A stretch of 64,000 nt of DNA from contig NZ_CP036266.1 in NCBI RefSeq assembly GCF_007744075.1, positions 2,368,501 through 2,432,500 on the forward strand, written 5' to 3'. Both the position numbers and the translations under genes were made by a program. The notes under the pieces were generated by a model. That model was not told the origin of the DNA. It made no database searches and was given only the letters and a program-made list of their open reading frames with translations. Below are positions 36,677-46,281 of this stretch, piece by piece (position 1 is the first letter of the stretch; every line of letters begins with the position of its first letter). This DNA is from Gimesia chilikensis (lineage in GTDB: Bacteria > Planctomycetota > Planctomycetia > Planctomycetales > Planctomycetaceae).

Positions 36677-37420
36677 TCAGGAATCCGCCTCTGACGGTGC
36701 GATCATCGTTTTCAGTTCGCGCTTCAGTTCCGCCAGGCGGGCCAGCATCTCGCGGATCGTCTCCTGGTGATGTTCCAGGTTGGCCCGTCCCTCGCGAAGT
36801 GGATCTAAAACGATCGCTTCGTACTTGAGATACTCGGCACAGGCGTAAGGCACTGCCGCTGCGATTTCTCGCGGGATCGTTACAACACCATTACAGTCGC
36901 CGTGCAGCAGATCACCGGGCTGGATGGTCAAGCCGCCGACCTCCACGGGAATACCGGTCTCTTCGAAGTGACAGTAACCGTGTCCACACATGATCCCGTG
37001 ACTGAAACAGGGGAAGTCGAGTAGTCTGACATTATCGATATCCCGGGCGGCTCCCGACGTGATCAGACCGACGGCTCCAAAGGTTTTGTACGTCAGGCAC
37101 ATTCCGTCACCGAACGTGGCTCCCGCGGGGGGATCGTCCAGATCCTGGAAGACAACAACCGCCGGTCCAGGCAGTTCTGCGAACGAACTGATCAGCCGCG
37201 CAGACACGCCGGGATCGATGTCCGCTGCAGGCGGCGCGGAAGAGCGAAAGGTCGCAGTCGCCGCATAACCGACCATGGGAGGCAACTCCGGAAAGCAGGC
37301 TGCGATCTCCCGTTGCATGTAACCCGCGGTCCGCGGTCGCACCTCAAACAGCTCAATCGCGTTGCAGATCGTCGGCGTATCAAACTGCTGTAACTCAGTC
37401 AGGTCAGGTAATGCAGACAT
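36677..37420 (-). CDS. RraA / HMG-aldolase family protein
   Basis: A 247-residue protein of the RraA-like fold, which includes 4-hydroxy-4-methyl-2-oxoglutarate aldolases and oxaloacetate decarboxylases. Visible family features: FDTPTICNAI at the N-terminus, a GAVGLITSGAARDIDNVR block carrying the Arg-Asp pair that binds pyruvate and metal, and PGDLLHGDCNGVVTIP. It is divergent from a GntR/FCD regulator and near genes for exported polysaccharide-active proteins, so a role in sugar-acid catabolism is plausible. True RNase E inhibition is unlikely outside gammaproteobacteria. Confidence 0.88.
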   Translation of the reverse strand: MSALPDLTELQQFDTPTICNAIELFEVRPRTAGYMQREIAACFPELPPMVGYAATATFRSSAPPAADIDPGVSARLISSFAELPGPAVVVFQDLDDPPAGATFGDGMCLTYKTFGAVGLITSGAARDIDNVRLLDFPCFSHGIMCGHGYCHFEETGIPVEVGGLTIQPGDLLHGDCNGVVTIPREIAAAVPYACAEYLKYEAIVLDPLREGRANLEHHQETIREMLARLAELKRELKTMIAPSEADS

Positions 37421-37460
37421 CAGAGATTTCCCAAATAAGGTTTGACATCAGGAATTGAAT

Positions 37461-37533
37461 AGATACTATTTAATCAGAAAAAGACACGGTGTAAATCAAT
37501 AATGTGACCAAATATGTTTAATAAGTAGTATCT
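37461..37533. promoter_or_regulatory. Divergent RraA/GntR control region with spaced inverted repeat
   Basis: AGATACTA (37461-37468) and TAGTATCT (37526-37533) are perfect inverted repeats 57 bp apart, the second ending right before the GntR start codon. They could be two operators bound cooperatively by the regulator. No Shine-Dalgarno precedes ATG 37534, so the regulator mRNA may be leaderless. Confidence 0.45.
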
Positions 37534-38235
37534 ATGGCCGCCGAAACCAGTATTCAGTTGACCCAGTCTGACGAGCTTGCCGAGCGGATTCGGGCCCGTA
37601 TTCAGGACGAACGGCTCACCGACGGGGCTTTTTTCATGACCGAAGCGGACCTCGCGGAAGAGTATGACGTTTCGCGAACCGTTGCCCGGGAAGCCGTCAG
37701 TCGACTGGTGGCCATCGGTCTGCTCGAAGCCCGCAAACGGCTGGGGCTGATTGTCCGGCGTCCCGATCCGCTCCGTCTGCTGCAACTGGGGCTCCCCTCC
37801 TTATTCGACTCCGACCAGGATATCGCCGAACTGTCGATGCTGCGTTACGTGGTGGAAATGGGGGCCGTCGACCTGGCCATCCGCAACGGCAGCGACGAAC
37901 AGTGCCAGCTGCTTTGTGAACTGGCTCAGGAAATGGAAACCGCCATTCGCAGTCACCGGCCCGAGAAGATTTCCGAACTGGATATCGCCTTTCACTCACT
38001 GCTGCTGCAGATGACATCGTCCACATTGATCGCCGGCATGCAGCGGGTGCTGGTCAACTTCTTCGATACGGCCTATCAGGATTACCAGTCCGACGCGGCG
38101 ACCGGCGAACGGATGATCTGGGAGCACCAGGAACTCGCCGCCGCCATCCGTGATCGTGATTCGAACCGGGCCCGCACCATGATGCAGATGCAGTCCCGCT
38201 TCTGGCTGGATCAGAAACCAACAGACTCAAAATAA
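37534..38235 (+). CDS. GntR-family regulator, FadR/FCD type
   Basis: A 233-residue transcriptional regulator. The N-terminal winged helix (about 12-75) has ERIRARIQDERLTDG and the recognition segment ADLAEEYDVSRTVAREAVSRLVAIGLLEAR. The C-terminal FCD ligand domain (about 100-225) has MLRYVVEMGAVDLAI, DIAFHSLLL and the metal-ligand histidine in WEHQELAAAI. FCD regulators bind carboxylic or sugar acids. Divergent orientation indicates control of the RraA-like gene, and possibly of the exported proteins downstream. Confidence 0.93.
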   Translation: MAAETSIQLTQSDELAERIRARIQDERLTDGAFFMTEADLAEEYDVSRTVAREAVSRLVAIGLLEARKRLGLIVRRPDPLRLLQLGLPSLFDSDQDIAELSMLRYVVEMGAVDLAIRNGSDEQCQLLCELAQEMETAIRSHRPEKISELDIAFHSLLLQMTSSTLIAGMQRVLVNFFDTAYQDYQSDAATGERMIWEHQELAAAIRDRDSNRARTMMQMQSRFWLDQKPTDSK

Positions 38236-38266
38236 ATCATCCGCGCTCAAATCAGGAAGCAGCCTT

Positions 38267-39832
38267 ATGCAGGGGAAGTCAGACAACGCTCAAACACAGC
38301 CGTCAATCGGCACGCATCATGTCAGTCCTGAGAGCAGGGCAGGGACATGGTGTTATGCACTGTTCATGCTCTTGCTGTTTACAGGCACCAGTCTGGCCCG
38401 CGACATTCACGTTGACCCGGATAACGGAAATGATGCTGCCCAGGAAGGGCCGCTCAAAACAATCCGCCAGGCGATCCGCAACGCACAACCGGGCGACACG
38501 ATTCATCTGCAGCCCAAAGTCTATCACGAATACGCCGGCTTTTACGGCAAGCGCGGAGAACCGGGCAAACCGATCACACTCGACGGGCACGGCGCCACGC
38601 TGGAAGGTTCCGACCCGCTCGACATTACTCAATGGAACGAAGTCAAACCTGACCTCTATCGTAGTGAGCAACTCCTGCCTGCGGTCAGTGATGCCATCCT
38701 GCAACGCTGGTTTTTCGTCTGGAACGGCAAGATGGTTCACATGGGCCGGACCTCCAAAGGACCCAGTCAGGAACTCAAACAGCCGGAGGAACTCAAAGCG
38801 GGAGAATGGACGTTTGTGAAAGCAGGGCCCGCCGATGAAAAGTCATCCCAGATCAAGGGGGCCTTTTATTTGAAAGTCTCTCCTGGTGCCCAGCTCAGCG
38901 AACAGCAGATAAGCGTTCCCGTCCGTTCCGCGGGAGTACAGTTTGGCGGTTCGAAAGACAACTACAATGCGCACCTGGTAATTCGCAACCTGACCTGCAC
39001 GCATCCCTATAACGATGGTTTCAATATCCACGGACATTGTGAAGACGTACTGTTCGAAAATATCCAGGCCATCGAATGCGGCGATGACGGCATCAGTGCT
39101 CACGAGACGGCCGAGTACAAAGTCGATGGCTTTGTTTCGATCGGAAATTCGACCGGCATCTGTGACACGGGAGCCAGTCGGACCAGTTACAATCGGGTCT
39201 ATATTCGCGACTGTCTCGGTTTTGATCTCTTTTTTCTCGATACGGGACGCTACGAATTGACCAACGCGGTCGTGCTTTCTTCCGCTGTCCGCACGCTGAT
39301 GCTCACCGGTCGTGCGGAAGAGACTGAACCCTGCACGCTCACGATGAAGAATGTCTTTATCCGGCGGGTCAGGGGAAAGAACGAAGTCCGTGTCTCCCGC
39401 AATTCGATTCTGGATGCCAGTCATGTCACGCTGATGGGACTCAACTTTCAGGCGACCGGCGGCGAAGTCCGTCTGTTCGATTCCCTGATTGCCGGCGCGA
39501 CGGCTCGACAGATCGAGGAAGCGGAGTACGAATATCTGAATGTCTCCCGTTCTGCCGATCCCCTGACAACAGAGATGTCGATCTGGAAAGACGTCAAATG
39601 GACGGGCGACCGCAACCGCTATCAATTGCAGAGTCTGCGCCTGGATCGTACCTTTTTCGCTCCCCAGGACTTCGCCACATTCCAGCAGCAGATCGGCCAG
39701 GAACAGGAGTCCCAGTGGTTGTCCGACGTCTCCCGCGTTACCGGCTGTGGTGCCGACCTGTCGAAACTGAAACAGACCGTGATCCCCGAACGTGAACTGA
39801 AATCTCCGCGAATCCAGTCACTCCTCCCCTGA
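38267..39832 (+). CDS. Exported right-handed beta-helix protein
   Basis: A 521-residue protein. A signal peptide-like segment (CYALFMLLLFTGTSLA, about 30-45) precedes DIHVDPDNGNDAAQEGPLKTIRQAI, the typical opening of pectate-lyase-like beta-helix proteins (DUF1565), and repeated strand turns such as HLVIRNLTCTHPYNDGFNIHG and EDVLFENIQAIECGDDGISAH. This fold occurs in polysaccharide lyases, epimerases and hydrolases. The stop overlaps the start of the next gene (TGATG), so the two exported proteins are translationally coupled and probably act on the same glycan. Substrate unknown. Confidence 0.88.
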   Translation: MQGKSDNAQTQPSIGTHHVSPESRAGTWCYALFMLLLFTGTSLARDIHVDPDNGNDAAQEGPLKTIRQAIRNAQPGDTIHLQPKVYHEYAGFYGKRGEPGKPITLDGHGATLEGSDPLDITQWNEVKPDLYRSEQLLPAVSDAILQRWFFVWNGKMVHMGRTSKGPSQELKQPEELKAGEWTFVKAGPADEKSSQIKGAFYLKVSPGAQLSEQQISVPVRSAGVQFGGSKDNYNAHLVIRNLTCTHPYNDGFNIHGHCEDVLFENIQAIECGDDGISAHETAEYKVDGFVSIGNSTGICDTGASRTSYNRVYIRDCLGFDLFFLDTGRYELTNAVVLSSAVRTLMLTGRAEETEPCTLTMKNVFIRRVRGKNEVRVSRNSILDASHVTLMGLNFQATGGEVRLFDSLIAGATARQIEEAEYEYLNVSRSADPLTTEMSIWKDVKWTGDRNRYQLQSLRLDRTFFAPQDFATFQQQIGQEQESQWLSDVSRVTGCGADLSKLKQTVIPERELKSPRIQSLLP

Positions 39833-41490
39833 TGAATGTCCTTGAACACGAAAGAACCAGCATGCACGCCCCTCATTCCCGTCAACTGTCAGGACTCCTC
39901 GCCTGCTCCCTGATCCTGGTCTGTATTGTTACTCTGAATGGACAGCTCGCGGCACAAACGCCGGGTCTGGTCTCTGTCGACCGGGGACCGGCTGTTGAAG
40001 AAGCGGTCTTTTTCTCATTCGATGACCACGCGATTCCCTGGCGTCACAATCTGGCACTGACGCCGCAGACGGCAAAAAAACATCCCGCCAATCCGGTGCT
40101 CCGCCGGGGACCGGAAGGCGCCCCCGATCACGGACATGCGATTCTGTATGGCAGTGTGCTGTATCTGGATGGGAAGTTCCGCATGTGGTACCTGGGCATG
40201 TTCGAGACCGCGATTAAAAGCGGCCAGGCGCCCGGCTGGTGGCGGCCCATGTGTTACGCTGAGAGTGACGATGGCATTCACTGGACCAAACCGAAACTGA
40301 ACCTGGTCGAATTCAACGGTAACAAACAGAACAACATCTGCCTGATCAAGTCGCAGGTCCCCTCGCTGGCCAAGGTCAATGATTTTCTGACGGTCCTGTA
40401 TGACGCCAACGATCCCGATCCTCAGCGGCGTTATAAGTGTGCCTACATCGCGCATCCCCCGTTCGCCGACGTACGCGGCGGACGCAGTCAGATCGGTCCG
40501 GATGAACGTCGCTGGGGGGCCTTCATCTGCGCGACCAGTGCAGACGGCCTGACCTGGAATGTTGTCGGAGACCGGCCGATGAATGCGGGAGGCGAACGTT
40601 TTGAAGTTTCCAGTCTCTACCGATACGGCAACTTCTATTATGCCAGCGGTCAGTTGATTTCCCCCTGGACCTGGCGGATGGATGGTTCGAAAATTGGTCG
40701 CGTGATGCTCACTTACCGTTCGCCCGACTTCGAGCACTGGTCCGGTGCGAAAGCACTCTCATTTGCCCGCCCGGGACAACTGACGGCCACACCCGTACCC
40801 GGTCAACAGACCCACATGGGGGCTGGGATCTGGAATCGCGGCAACGTGCTGGTCGGCCTGTACGGCATGTGGCAGGATGCGCCTGAGAAACCCAAGGATG
40901 GCCGCTACTGGAATACCGGCGTCAGTGTCGATCTGGGGCTGATCGTCAGTGACGATGGCGTCCATTTCCGCGAACCGGTGCCCGATCATCCGGTTATCGC
41001 CCGAGGGCAAAAAGGGGAGTGGGATGATATCGCCCTCCTGCAGGGACACGCGTTCGTCAACAAGGGGGACCAGACCATGATCTGGTATTCTCACTGGGAC
41101 ACCGGCGGTAAGCTCAAGAACATGGAGATCGGTCTGGCCACCCTCCGCCGAGACGGCTTTGGTTATCTCTCCCGCAAACTCGAAAAGAACGCCGCCCACT
41201 TTGTGACCGCTCCTTTTACAACCGAGGGAAAGCTACAACTCTCCGTGAACCTGGAAGGGGTCAGCCAGGACAGGCCGCTGACCGTCGAGCTGCTGGATGA
41301 ATTCGATCGACCGCTGCCCGGATACTCGGGAGATCAGGCAGCCCAGGTGACACAACCCGGCACACGGACGCCCGTCGTCTTTCCAGGTCAGCAGAACAGC
41401 ACACTGCCCGCAGGGAAACCGCTGGGGTTACGCGTCACATTCCCGGATTCCGAGGAAGTCAAAGTCTACGCCCTGTATGTGGGGCAATAA
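39832..41490 (+). CDS. Exported glycoside-hydrolase-like beta-propeller protein
   Basis: A 552-residue protein resembling the five-bladed propeller hydrolases of the GH32/GH43/GH130-like group. An N-terminal signal (about residues 19-41, ending LAAQT) is followed by NPVLRRGPEGAPDHGHAI, FRMWYLGM, YAESDDGIHWTKPKL, VYDANDPDP-type segments and repeated SxDGxxW motifs typical of these propellers. Two starts are possible: ATG 39832 (coupled to the preceding stop) or ATG 39862. It is encoded with the beta-helix protein, suggesting joint polysaccharide degradation. Confidence 0.82.
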   Translation: MNVLEHERTSMHAPHSRQLSGLLACSLILVCIVTLNGQLAAQTPGLVSVDRGPAVEEAVFFSFDDHAIPWRHNLALTPQTAKKHPANPVLRRGPEGAPDHGHAILYGSVLYLDGKFRMWYLGMFETAIKSGQAPGWWRPMCYAESDDGIHWTKPKLNLVEFNGNKQNNICLIKSQVPSLAKVNDFLTVLYDANDPDPQRRYKCAYIAHPPFADVRGGRSQIGPDERRWGAFICATSADGLTWNVVGDRPMNAGGERFEVSSLYRYGNFYYASGQLISPWTWRMDGSKIGRVMLTYRSPDFEHWSGAKALSFARPGQLTATPVPGQQTHMGAGIWNRGNVLVGLYGMWQDAPEKPKDGRYWNTGVSVDLGLIVSDDGVHFREPVPDHPVIARGQKGEWDDIALLQGHAFVNKGDQTMIWYSHWDTGGKLKNMEIGLATLRRDGFGYLSRKLEKNAAHFVTAPFTTEGKLQLSVNLEGVSQDRPLTVELLDEFDRPLPGYSGDQAAQVTQPGTRTPVVFPGQQNSTLPAGKPLGLRVTFPDSEEVKVYALYVGQ

Positions 41491-41560
41491 GGGAGTCATG
41501 GCTTCACCGCTCTCACTGGAAAAGCCTGTTCCTCTGTTGAGCGGAAACCTGAATCCAATT

Positions 41561-41589
41561 TGCGGGCGCCCCCGGGTCTATGATATAAT
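41561..41589 (+). promoter_or_regulatory. Promoter of the DUF1549/DUF1553 gene with GC-rich spacer element
   Basis: TTGCGG (41561-41566), 17 nt, TATAAT (41584-41589). The spacer contains CGCCCCCGGGT (41568-41578) ending 5 nt before the -10. The same 11-mer at the same distance precedes TAGAAT at 57285-57290. Confidence 0.65.
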
Positions 41590-41637
41590 CAAGCTTTGAT
41601 TCATAGACGAATTTCCCACCTGCAGCAGGCTCGCCCG

Positions 41638-44058
41638 ATGAAATTACGTTTTGTTCTTCCCCTGGTAGTCGTGTTCCAGATCACGATGGCCTCCGCCGTT
41701 CAGGCAAAGCCCATCGATTTTGCACATGATGTGGTACCGATTCTGAAACAGCATTGCGTCGCCTGTCATGGGGGCCGCGAAGCGAAGGGCTCGTTTTCAC
41801 TGAATACCCGCACGCTCTGGATGGAGTCCGGCTTTGTCGATGTGAAAGACCCCGCCGCGTCCTATCTGCTGGAACTGGTCACCTCCCAGGATCCGGAAAT
41901 GCAGATGCCTCCCAAAGGGAAACCGCGTCTTTCAGCGAAAGAAGTTGCGACGCTCAAACAGTGGATCAGCGAAGATCTGCCCTGGGAAGCCGGTTTCACA
42001 TTCGGGAAAAAGGCATACGAGCCTCCACTCAAACCGCGGCGTCCTGAGCTCCCAGCCGCCGTCGATAATCGCACGCATCCCATCGATCGCCTGATCGATC
42101 ACTACCTGGCCGAACACCAGCTGCCCCGGCCCGGTCCGATCGACGATGCGACCTTTCTGAGACGCGTTCGTCTCGACCTGACGGGCCTGCTCCCTACGCC
42201 GGAAGAGTTAAATGCGTTTCTGGAAGATCCGTCCTCCGATAAACGGACACGCAAAATTCAGGAACTGCTCGCCGATGACACCGCTTACGCCGATCACTGG
42301 CTGTCGTTCTTCAACGACCTGCTTCGTAACGATTACAGCGGAACCGGTTTCATCACCGGGGGCCGCAAACAGGTTTCCGCCTGGCTGTATGAATCGCTGC
42401 TCTATAACAAGCCCTTCGACCAGTTGACACGCGAACTGATCGCGCCGCCCACCGATGCCAGCCGCGGGTTCATCGATGGCATCAAGTGGCGAGGCAATGT
42501 CTCAGCCGGACAGACTGTCGAGATTCAGTTCGCCCAGAGCCTGGGGCAGGCCTTTCTGGGGATTAACCTCAAGTGTGCCTCCTGTCACGACAGTTTCATC
42601 GATCGCTGGACGCTGGAAGAATCGTACGGGCTGGCCGCCATTTACTCGGAACGTGCACTGGAAATCCATCGCTGTGACAAACCGATCGGCAAGACAGCGA
42701 AAGCCAGCTGGCTCTTTCCGGAGTTGGGGACCATCGATGCAGGCGCTTCCCGCGCAGCACGTCTGCAGCAGCTGGCCCAGTTGATGACCCATCCGGACAA
42801 CGGGCGGTTTACCCGCACAATTGCGAATCGGCTCTGGCATCGTCTGCAGGGCAGGGGGATCGTGCATCCGCTCGACGCCATGCAGACCAAACCCTGGAAC
42901 GAAGACCTGCTGGATTATCTGGCCGTTTACCTGAGCGACAACAAGTACGACCTCAAAAAAGTCCTGGAACTGATCGCGACCTCCGAGGCGTACCAGTCGC
43001 AGGTGGAAATTGTCGAAGGCGGAGAAGACGCCGATTACCTGTATCGCGGTCCCCGCTCGCGTCGTCTGACGGCAGAGCAGTTTCTGGATGGCGTCTGGCA
43101 GATCACGGGTACCGCTCCGGCCAAGTTCGATGCCCCCATTTTCCGCACGCGGATTGAACCGGATCAGAAGCAGGATTTTGACCTCAAAGCCAAATGGATC
43201 TGGGGCGATTCCGCGAAGCAAGTGCCCCCCGCGGATGAGACGATTGTGGTCCGCAAAATCATCGAGCTGCCCGCTGCAGTCAAACGGGGAGGCGCGGTTC
43301 TGACCTGCGACAATTCGCACGTCCTGTTTATCAATCGCAGGGAAGTCGACAAAGGTGACAACTGGGCCCAGGTTCGCACGCTCCCCCTGCATACTTTATT
43401 AAAACCGGGCAAGAATGAAATCACAGCCATCGTACATAACGGGGGAGGGGCTCCCAATCCGGCAGGCTTCTTCTTTGACGCACGACTGGAACTCGAGAAC
43501 GGGGAACAGCGCGAAATCTCTTCTGACGCTTCGTGGGAGTGGAATCCGAACGCACCTGCGACGAAGGAAGGTCGCCTGGGAGGCATTTCCGGAAAGTGGG
43601 CTCCCGTCACCATCGTCAAGCCGGTCGGCAGCTGGACGAACGCAGTCGACTCGCAGGCCCGCAGTCTGCTGGCAGTCGCCGCGGAAGGCAAACAACCGAT
43701 GGTCCGGGCTTCCTTGCTCAAAAATACCGCGTTGATGAAATCACTGGGACGGCCGATGCGGGAGCAGATTGTTTCGATGCGACCTGGCCAGCTGACGACG
43801 CTGGAAGCCATCGATCTTTCCAATGAAGCGACCCTGGCCCAGGCGTTTGCCCAGGGGGCACAGCGTCTGATCACACAGACCGACGGCGATCCCCAGCGGC
43901 TGACCGAGCATCTGTACCAGTTCGCGCTTTCCCGCAAACCGACGACCGCCGAGACCGAAATCATCACACAGATCCTGGGCGAACAACCCCAGCCGGCCCA
44001 GGTCGAGGACCTGCTCTGGTCGGTCTGTATGCTGCCCGAGTTTTTCCTGATCCGTTGA
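41638..44058 (+). CDS. PSCyt1/DUF1549/DUF1553 exported cytochrome protein
   Basis: 806 residues from ATG 41638; the in-frame ATG at 41596 is too close to the predicted transcription start. A signal peptide (FVLPLVVVFQITMASAVQA) is followed by a planctomycete cytochrome C domain with CVACH, then DUF1549 (IDRLIDHYLAEHQLP...RRVRLDLTGLLPTPEEL) with a second CASCH site, then a segment with lectin-like strands, and DUF1553 (RTIANRLWHRLQGRGIVHPLD). It is shorter than many family members. The family is always paired with a DUF1501 protein, encoded next. Role unknown; presumed exported oxidation of a polymer or sugar. Confidence 0.95.
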   Translation: MKLRFVLPLVVVFQITMASAVQAKPIDFAHDVVPILKQHCVACHGGREAKGSFSLNTRTLWMESGFVDVKDPAASYLLELVTSQDPEMQMPPKGKPRLSAKEVATLKQWISEDLPWEAGFTFGKKAYEPPLKPRRPELPAAVDNRTHPIDRLIDHYLAEHQLPRPGPIDDATFLRRVRLDLTGLLPTPEELNAFLEDPSSDKRTRKIQELLADDTAYADHWLSFFNDLLRNDYSGTGFITGGRKQVSAWLYESLLYNKPFDQLTRELIAPPTDASRGFIDGIKWRGNVSAGQTVEIQFAQSLGQAFLGINLKCASCHDSFIDRWTLEESYGLAAIYSERALEIHRCDKPIGKTAKASWLFPELGTIDAGASRAARLQQLAQLMTHPDNGRFTRTIANRLWHRLQGRGIVHPLDAMQTKPWNEDLLDYLAVYLSDNKYDLKKVLELIATSEAYQSQVEIVEGGEDADYLYRGPRSRRLTAEQFLDGVWQITGTAPAKFDAPIFRTRIEPDQKQDFDLKAKWIWGDSAKQVPPADETIVVRKIIELPAAVKRGGAVLTCDNSHVLFINRREVDKGDNWAQVRTLPLHTLLKPGKNEITAIVHNGGGAPNPAGFFFDARLELENGEQREISSDASWEWNPNAPATKEGRLGGISGKWAPVTIVKPVGSWTNAVDSQARSLLAVAAEGKQPMVRASLLKNTALMKSLGRPMREQIVSMRPGQLTTLEAIDLSNEATLAQAFAQGAQRLITQTDGDPQRLTEHLYQFALSRKPTTAETEIITQILGEQPQPAQVEDLLWSVCMLPEFFLIR

Positions 44059-44118
44059 CGACTGTTATAATACCTGTATTACGCGTCTTTAATGCACCTC
44101 TCACAGTGAGAACGACCG

Positions 44119-45576
44119 ATGACATTTGAAATCGATCCCACCGCACCCGAACAGATTGTCCGCCGCGATTTCCTCAAGCATCTGAGTGCCGCCGGCGCTG
44201 CGGCACTGATGTCGGGGACGCCACGTCTGCTCTCCGCGAATGAAACAGAGCCGGTCAAACAACCCGAGGCTACTGCAGACAGTTGCATTCTGCTCTGGAT
44301 GGGAGGCGGGATGGCGGCACCGGATACTTTCGATCCCAAACGCTATCTGCCGTTCAAAAAAGGGCTCAAAGTCGCCGATATGCTGAGCACCTTCCCGGCA
44401 ATCCACACTGCCGTCGATGGACTGGAAATCTGTGAGGGACTGGAAGGCATCGCTTCGGTGATGGACCGTGCGACGCTGATCCGCTCGGCCGTACAACCCG
44501 ACCTGGGCAGCATCCTGCATTCGCGACATCAGTATCACTGGCACACCGGTTATGTTCCTCCACAGACCGTCGCCGCTCCGCATTTAGGCGCCTGGATGGC
44601 CCGGGTGATCGGCCCCCGTAATCCTGTGATGCCGGCCTTCATCAATGTAGGCCAGCGACTCGAAGGCGTCGGGGAGAGCGAAGAGCTCAAAGCCTTCACC
44701 ACGGCCGGATTTTTCGGCAGCGAGTTTGGACCGCTCAACCTGCCTTATCCCGAGGAAGCCGCCAAGTCGGTGCGCCCGCCTCAGGGAATGACGGGGCAAC
44801 GGTTCGTCAACCGAAACAAGCTTTATCGGAAGCTCATCGATCAGAGCCCGCAGCGGGAACTGATGAGCGACTATCATCAGGAATCGATGCTGCGGTCGAT
44901 GGACAAGGCGTATCGCCTGCTCAGTTCCAAAGAACGCGATGCCTTCGACATCACGCTGGAAAAGGAAGACGTCCGCCAGAAGTACGGCGACAGTCGCTTC
45001 GGTCGCGGCTGTCTGCTGGCCCGACGCCTGGTGGAATCGGGAGCCCGGTTTGTCGAAGTCACCACCGAGTACGTTCCCTTCCTGCACTGGGACACACACG
45101 CCGACGGTCATACCACGATGGACCGCATGCACAAGGAAATCGACCCGCCGATCACGCAACTGATTCTCGATCTCGAAGCACGGGGACTGCTGGACCGAAC
45201 CCTGGTGATTATCGCTTCAGAATTCAGCCGCGATGCACTGATCGAAGGTCAGCCCGGCTCCAACGCCCGGGACCAGGCCCGCGAGAAGGTCGATGAAATC
45301 TCCGAGATGAAGCACTTTGGTCTGCATCGTCATTTCACTGGAGGTACCAGCGTTGTGATGTTTGGCGGTGGAATGAAACGCGGCTTTGTCTACGGCAAAA
45401 CAGCAGACGAACGCCCTTTGATGGCGATTGAAAATCCGGTCTCCATCGAAGATCTACACGCTACTATTATGACTGTCATGGGCATCAGCCCCAAAACCGG
45501 CTTCGACATTGAAGGCCGTCCGTTCTATGTTACCAAAGACGCCAAGGGACAGGCGGTACAGGAACTCTTTGCGTAA
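44119..45576 (+). CDS. DUF1501 family exported protein
   Basis: A 485-residue sulfatase-fold-like DUF1501 protein. The N-terminus carries RRDFLKHLSAAGAAALMSGTPRLLSA, a probable twin-arginine export signal. Conserved family features include CILLWMGGGMAAPDTFDPK, the HSRHQYHWHTGY metal-site-like histidines, HWDTHAD and ASEFSRDA. It lies 60 nt downstream of the DUF1549/DUF1553 gene, the standard PVC pairing, and the two should be co-transcribed. Catalytic function unproven in the family. Confidence 0.95.
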   Translation: MTFEIDPTAPEQIVRRDFLKHLSAAGAAALMSGTPRLLSANETEPVKQPEATADSCILLWMGGGMAAPDTFDPKRYLPFKKGLKVADMLSTFPAIHTAVDGLEICEGLEGIASVMDRATLIRSAVQPDLGSILHSRHQYHWHTGYVPPQTVAAPHLGAWMARVIGPRNPVMPAFINVGQRLEGVGESEELKAFTTAGFFGSEFGPLNLPYPEEAAKSVRPPQGMTGQRFVNRNKLYRKLIDQSPQRELMSDYHQESMLRSMDKAYRLLSSKERDAFDITLEKEDVRQKYGDSRFGRGCLLARRLVESGARFVEVTTEYVPFLHWDTHADGHTTMDRMHKEIDPPITQLILDLEARGLLDRTLVIIASEFSRDALIEGQPGSNARDQAREKVDEISEMKHFGLHRHFTGGTSVVMFGGGMKRGFVYGKTADERPLMAIENPVSIEDLHATIMTVMGISPKTGFDIEGRPFYVTKDAKGQAVQELFA

Positions 45577-45615
45577 ACCAGAGTCTGTTTGCTTGAATGA
45601 CAGTTCTGCAAGCCT

Positions 45616-46011
45616 CTAGTCCAGCGCCACCAGGTTCAGCAGGTCCCCGATCGATTTGTGTTTTTCGATCGGGTGCCGTAACGCCTGATCCGTGAGTACC
45701 TGGTAATGGTTCTGACGTCCGATTTTCTCTCGCTGCAGAAACCCCTCTTCTTCCAGGTCCTGGATAATCCGCTGCACTGCACGCTCGGTAATTCCCACTT
45801 CGAGGGCCACCTCTCGCAGCACAATCGTGGGATTCCGGTGCAGGACGATCAGTACATGCGCGTGGTTCGTCAGGAACGTCCAGCGATGTCCCGATTCAGA
45901 GCCCGTCTTTCGGGATGAGGCAGAGTCGATCGCAGAATCCGCTGCTGCTTTCCCCGTCTCCTTCGGAGTTTCCGTTCTACGTGACTGACGTTTACTAGAC
46001 GCTTTACCCAT
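45616..46011 (-). CDS. Winged-helix regulator next to dabBA
   Basis: A 131-residue DNA-binding protein. A charged, probably disordered N-terminus ([15 protein letters not shown], about 1-40) precedes a MarR/ArsR-like winged helix (45-108: [50 protein letters not shown]) and a C-terminal [13 protein letters not shown]. It is divergent from the inorganic-carbon transporter dabB and is the obvious candidate to control it. Candidate binding sites (CCAGA-containing repeats and a palindrome over the dabB -10) lie in the 312-nt gap. Confidence 0.85.
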   Translation of the reverse strand: MGKASSKRQSRRTETPKETGKAAADSAIDSASSRKTGSESGHRWTFLTNHAHVLIVLHRNPTIVLREVALEVGITERAVQRIIQDLEEEGFLQREKIGRQNHYQVLTDQALRHPIEKHKSIGDLLNLVALD

Positions 46012-46028
46012 GATTCAAACTCCGTCTC

Positions 46029-46067
46029 AGTTCTGGCATTTAAATCAAGATGCCAGAACTTTTTTTA
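46029..46067 (+). terminator. Strong plus-strand intrinsic terminator
   Basis: AGTTCTGGCAT (46029-46039) and ATGCCAGAACT (46050-46060) form a perfect 11-bp stem with a 10-nt loop, followed by eight T residues on the plus strand. The nearest plus-strand gene upstream is the DUF1501 gene ending at 45576, so its transcript may run antisense through the winged-helix gene before stopping here. The arms also resemble CCAGA boxes further downstream. Confidence 0.8.
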
Positions 46068-46149
46068 TTGCGTGACTGTTCCCGGAGAAAGGGGACTGGA
46101 AATGACCATATCTTATTATAGCGACTGATGATACGAAATGCTATTCGTG

Positions 46150-46187
46150 AATGCCAGATCGTTTGATGGTCTGGAAATTTGCCAGAA
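46150..46187. promoter_or_regulatory. Cluster of CCAGA/TCTGG boxes upstream of dabB
   Basis: ATGCCAGA (46151-46158), TCTGG (46170-46174) and CCAGA (46182-46186) are alternately oriented copies of the motif found in the terminator arms at 46032-46057. They may be operators for the divergent winged-helix regulator. Confidence 0.35.
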
Positions 46188-46244
46188 AACACGCTTTCTG
46201 ATCAGTTTTGCTCATAAAAATTCCCCGTTAATGGCGAAGTACTA

Positions 46245-46281
46245 TTGACGAAAAGAAATTCGTGTATCACAATACGCGAAT
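46245..46281 (+). promoter_or_regulatory. dabB promoter with overlapping palindrome
   Basis: TTGACG (46245-46250), 17 nt, CACAAT (46268-46273). ATTCGTGTAT (46258-46267) and ATACGCGAAT (46272-46281) form a 9-of-10 inverted repeat around the -10, a typical repressor position. A wider inverted repeat, GCGAAGTA (46234-46241) and TACTTCGC (46298-46305), brackets the promoter. Confidence 0.65.
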
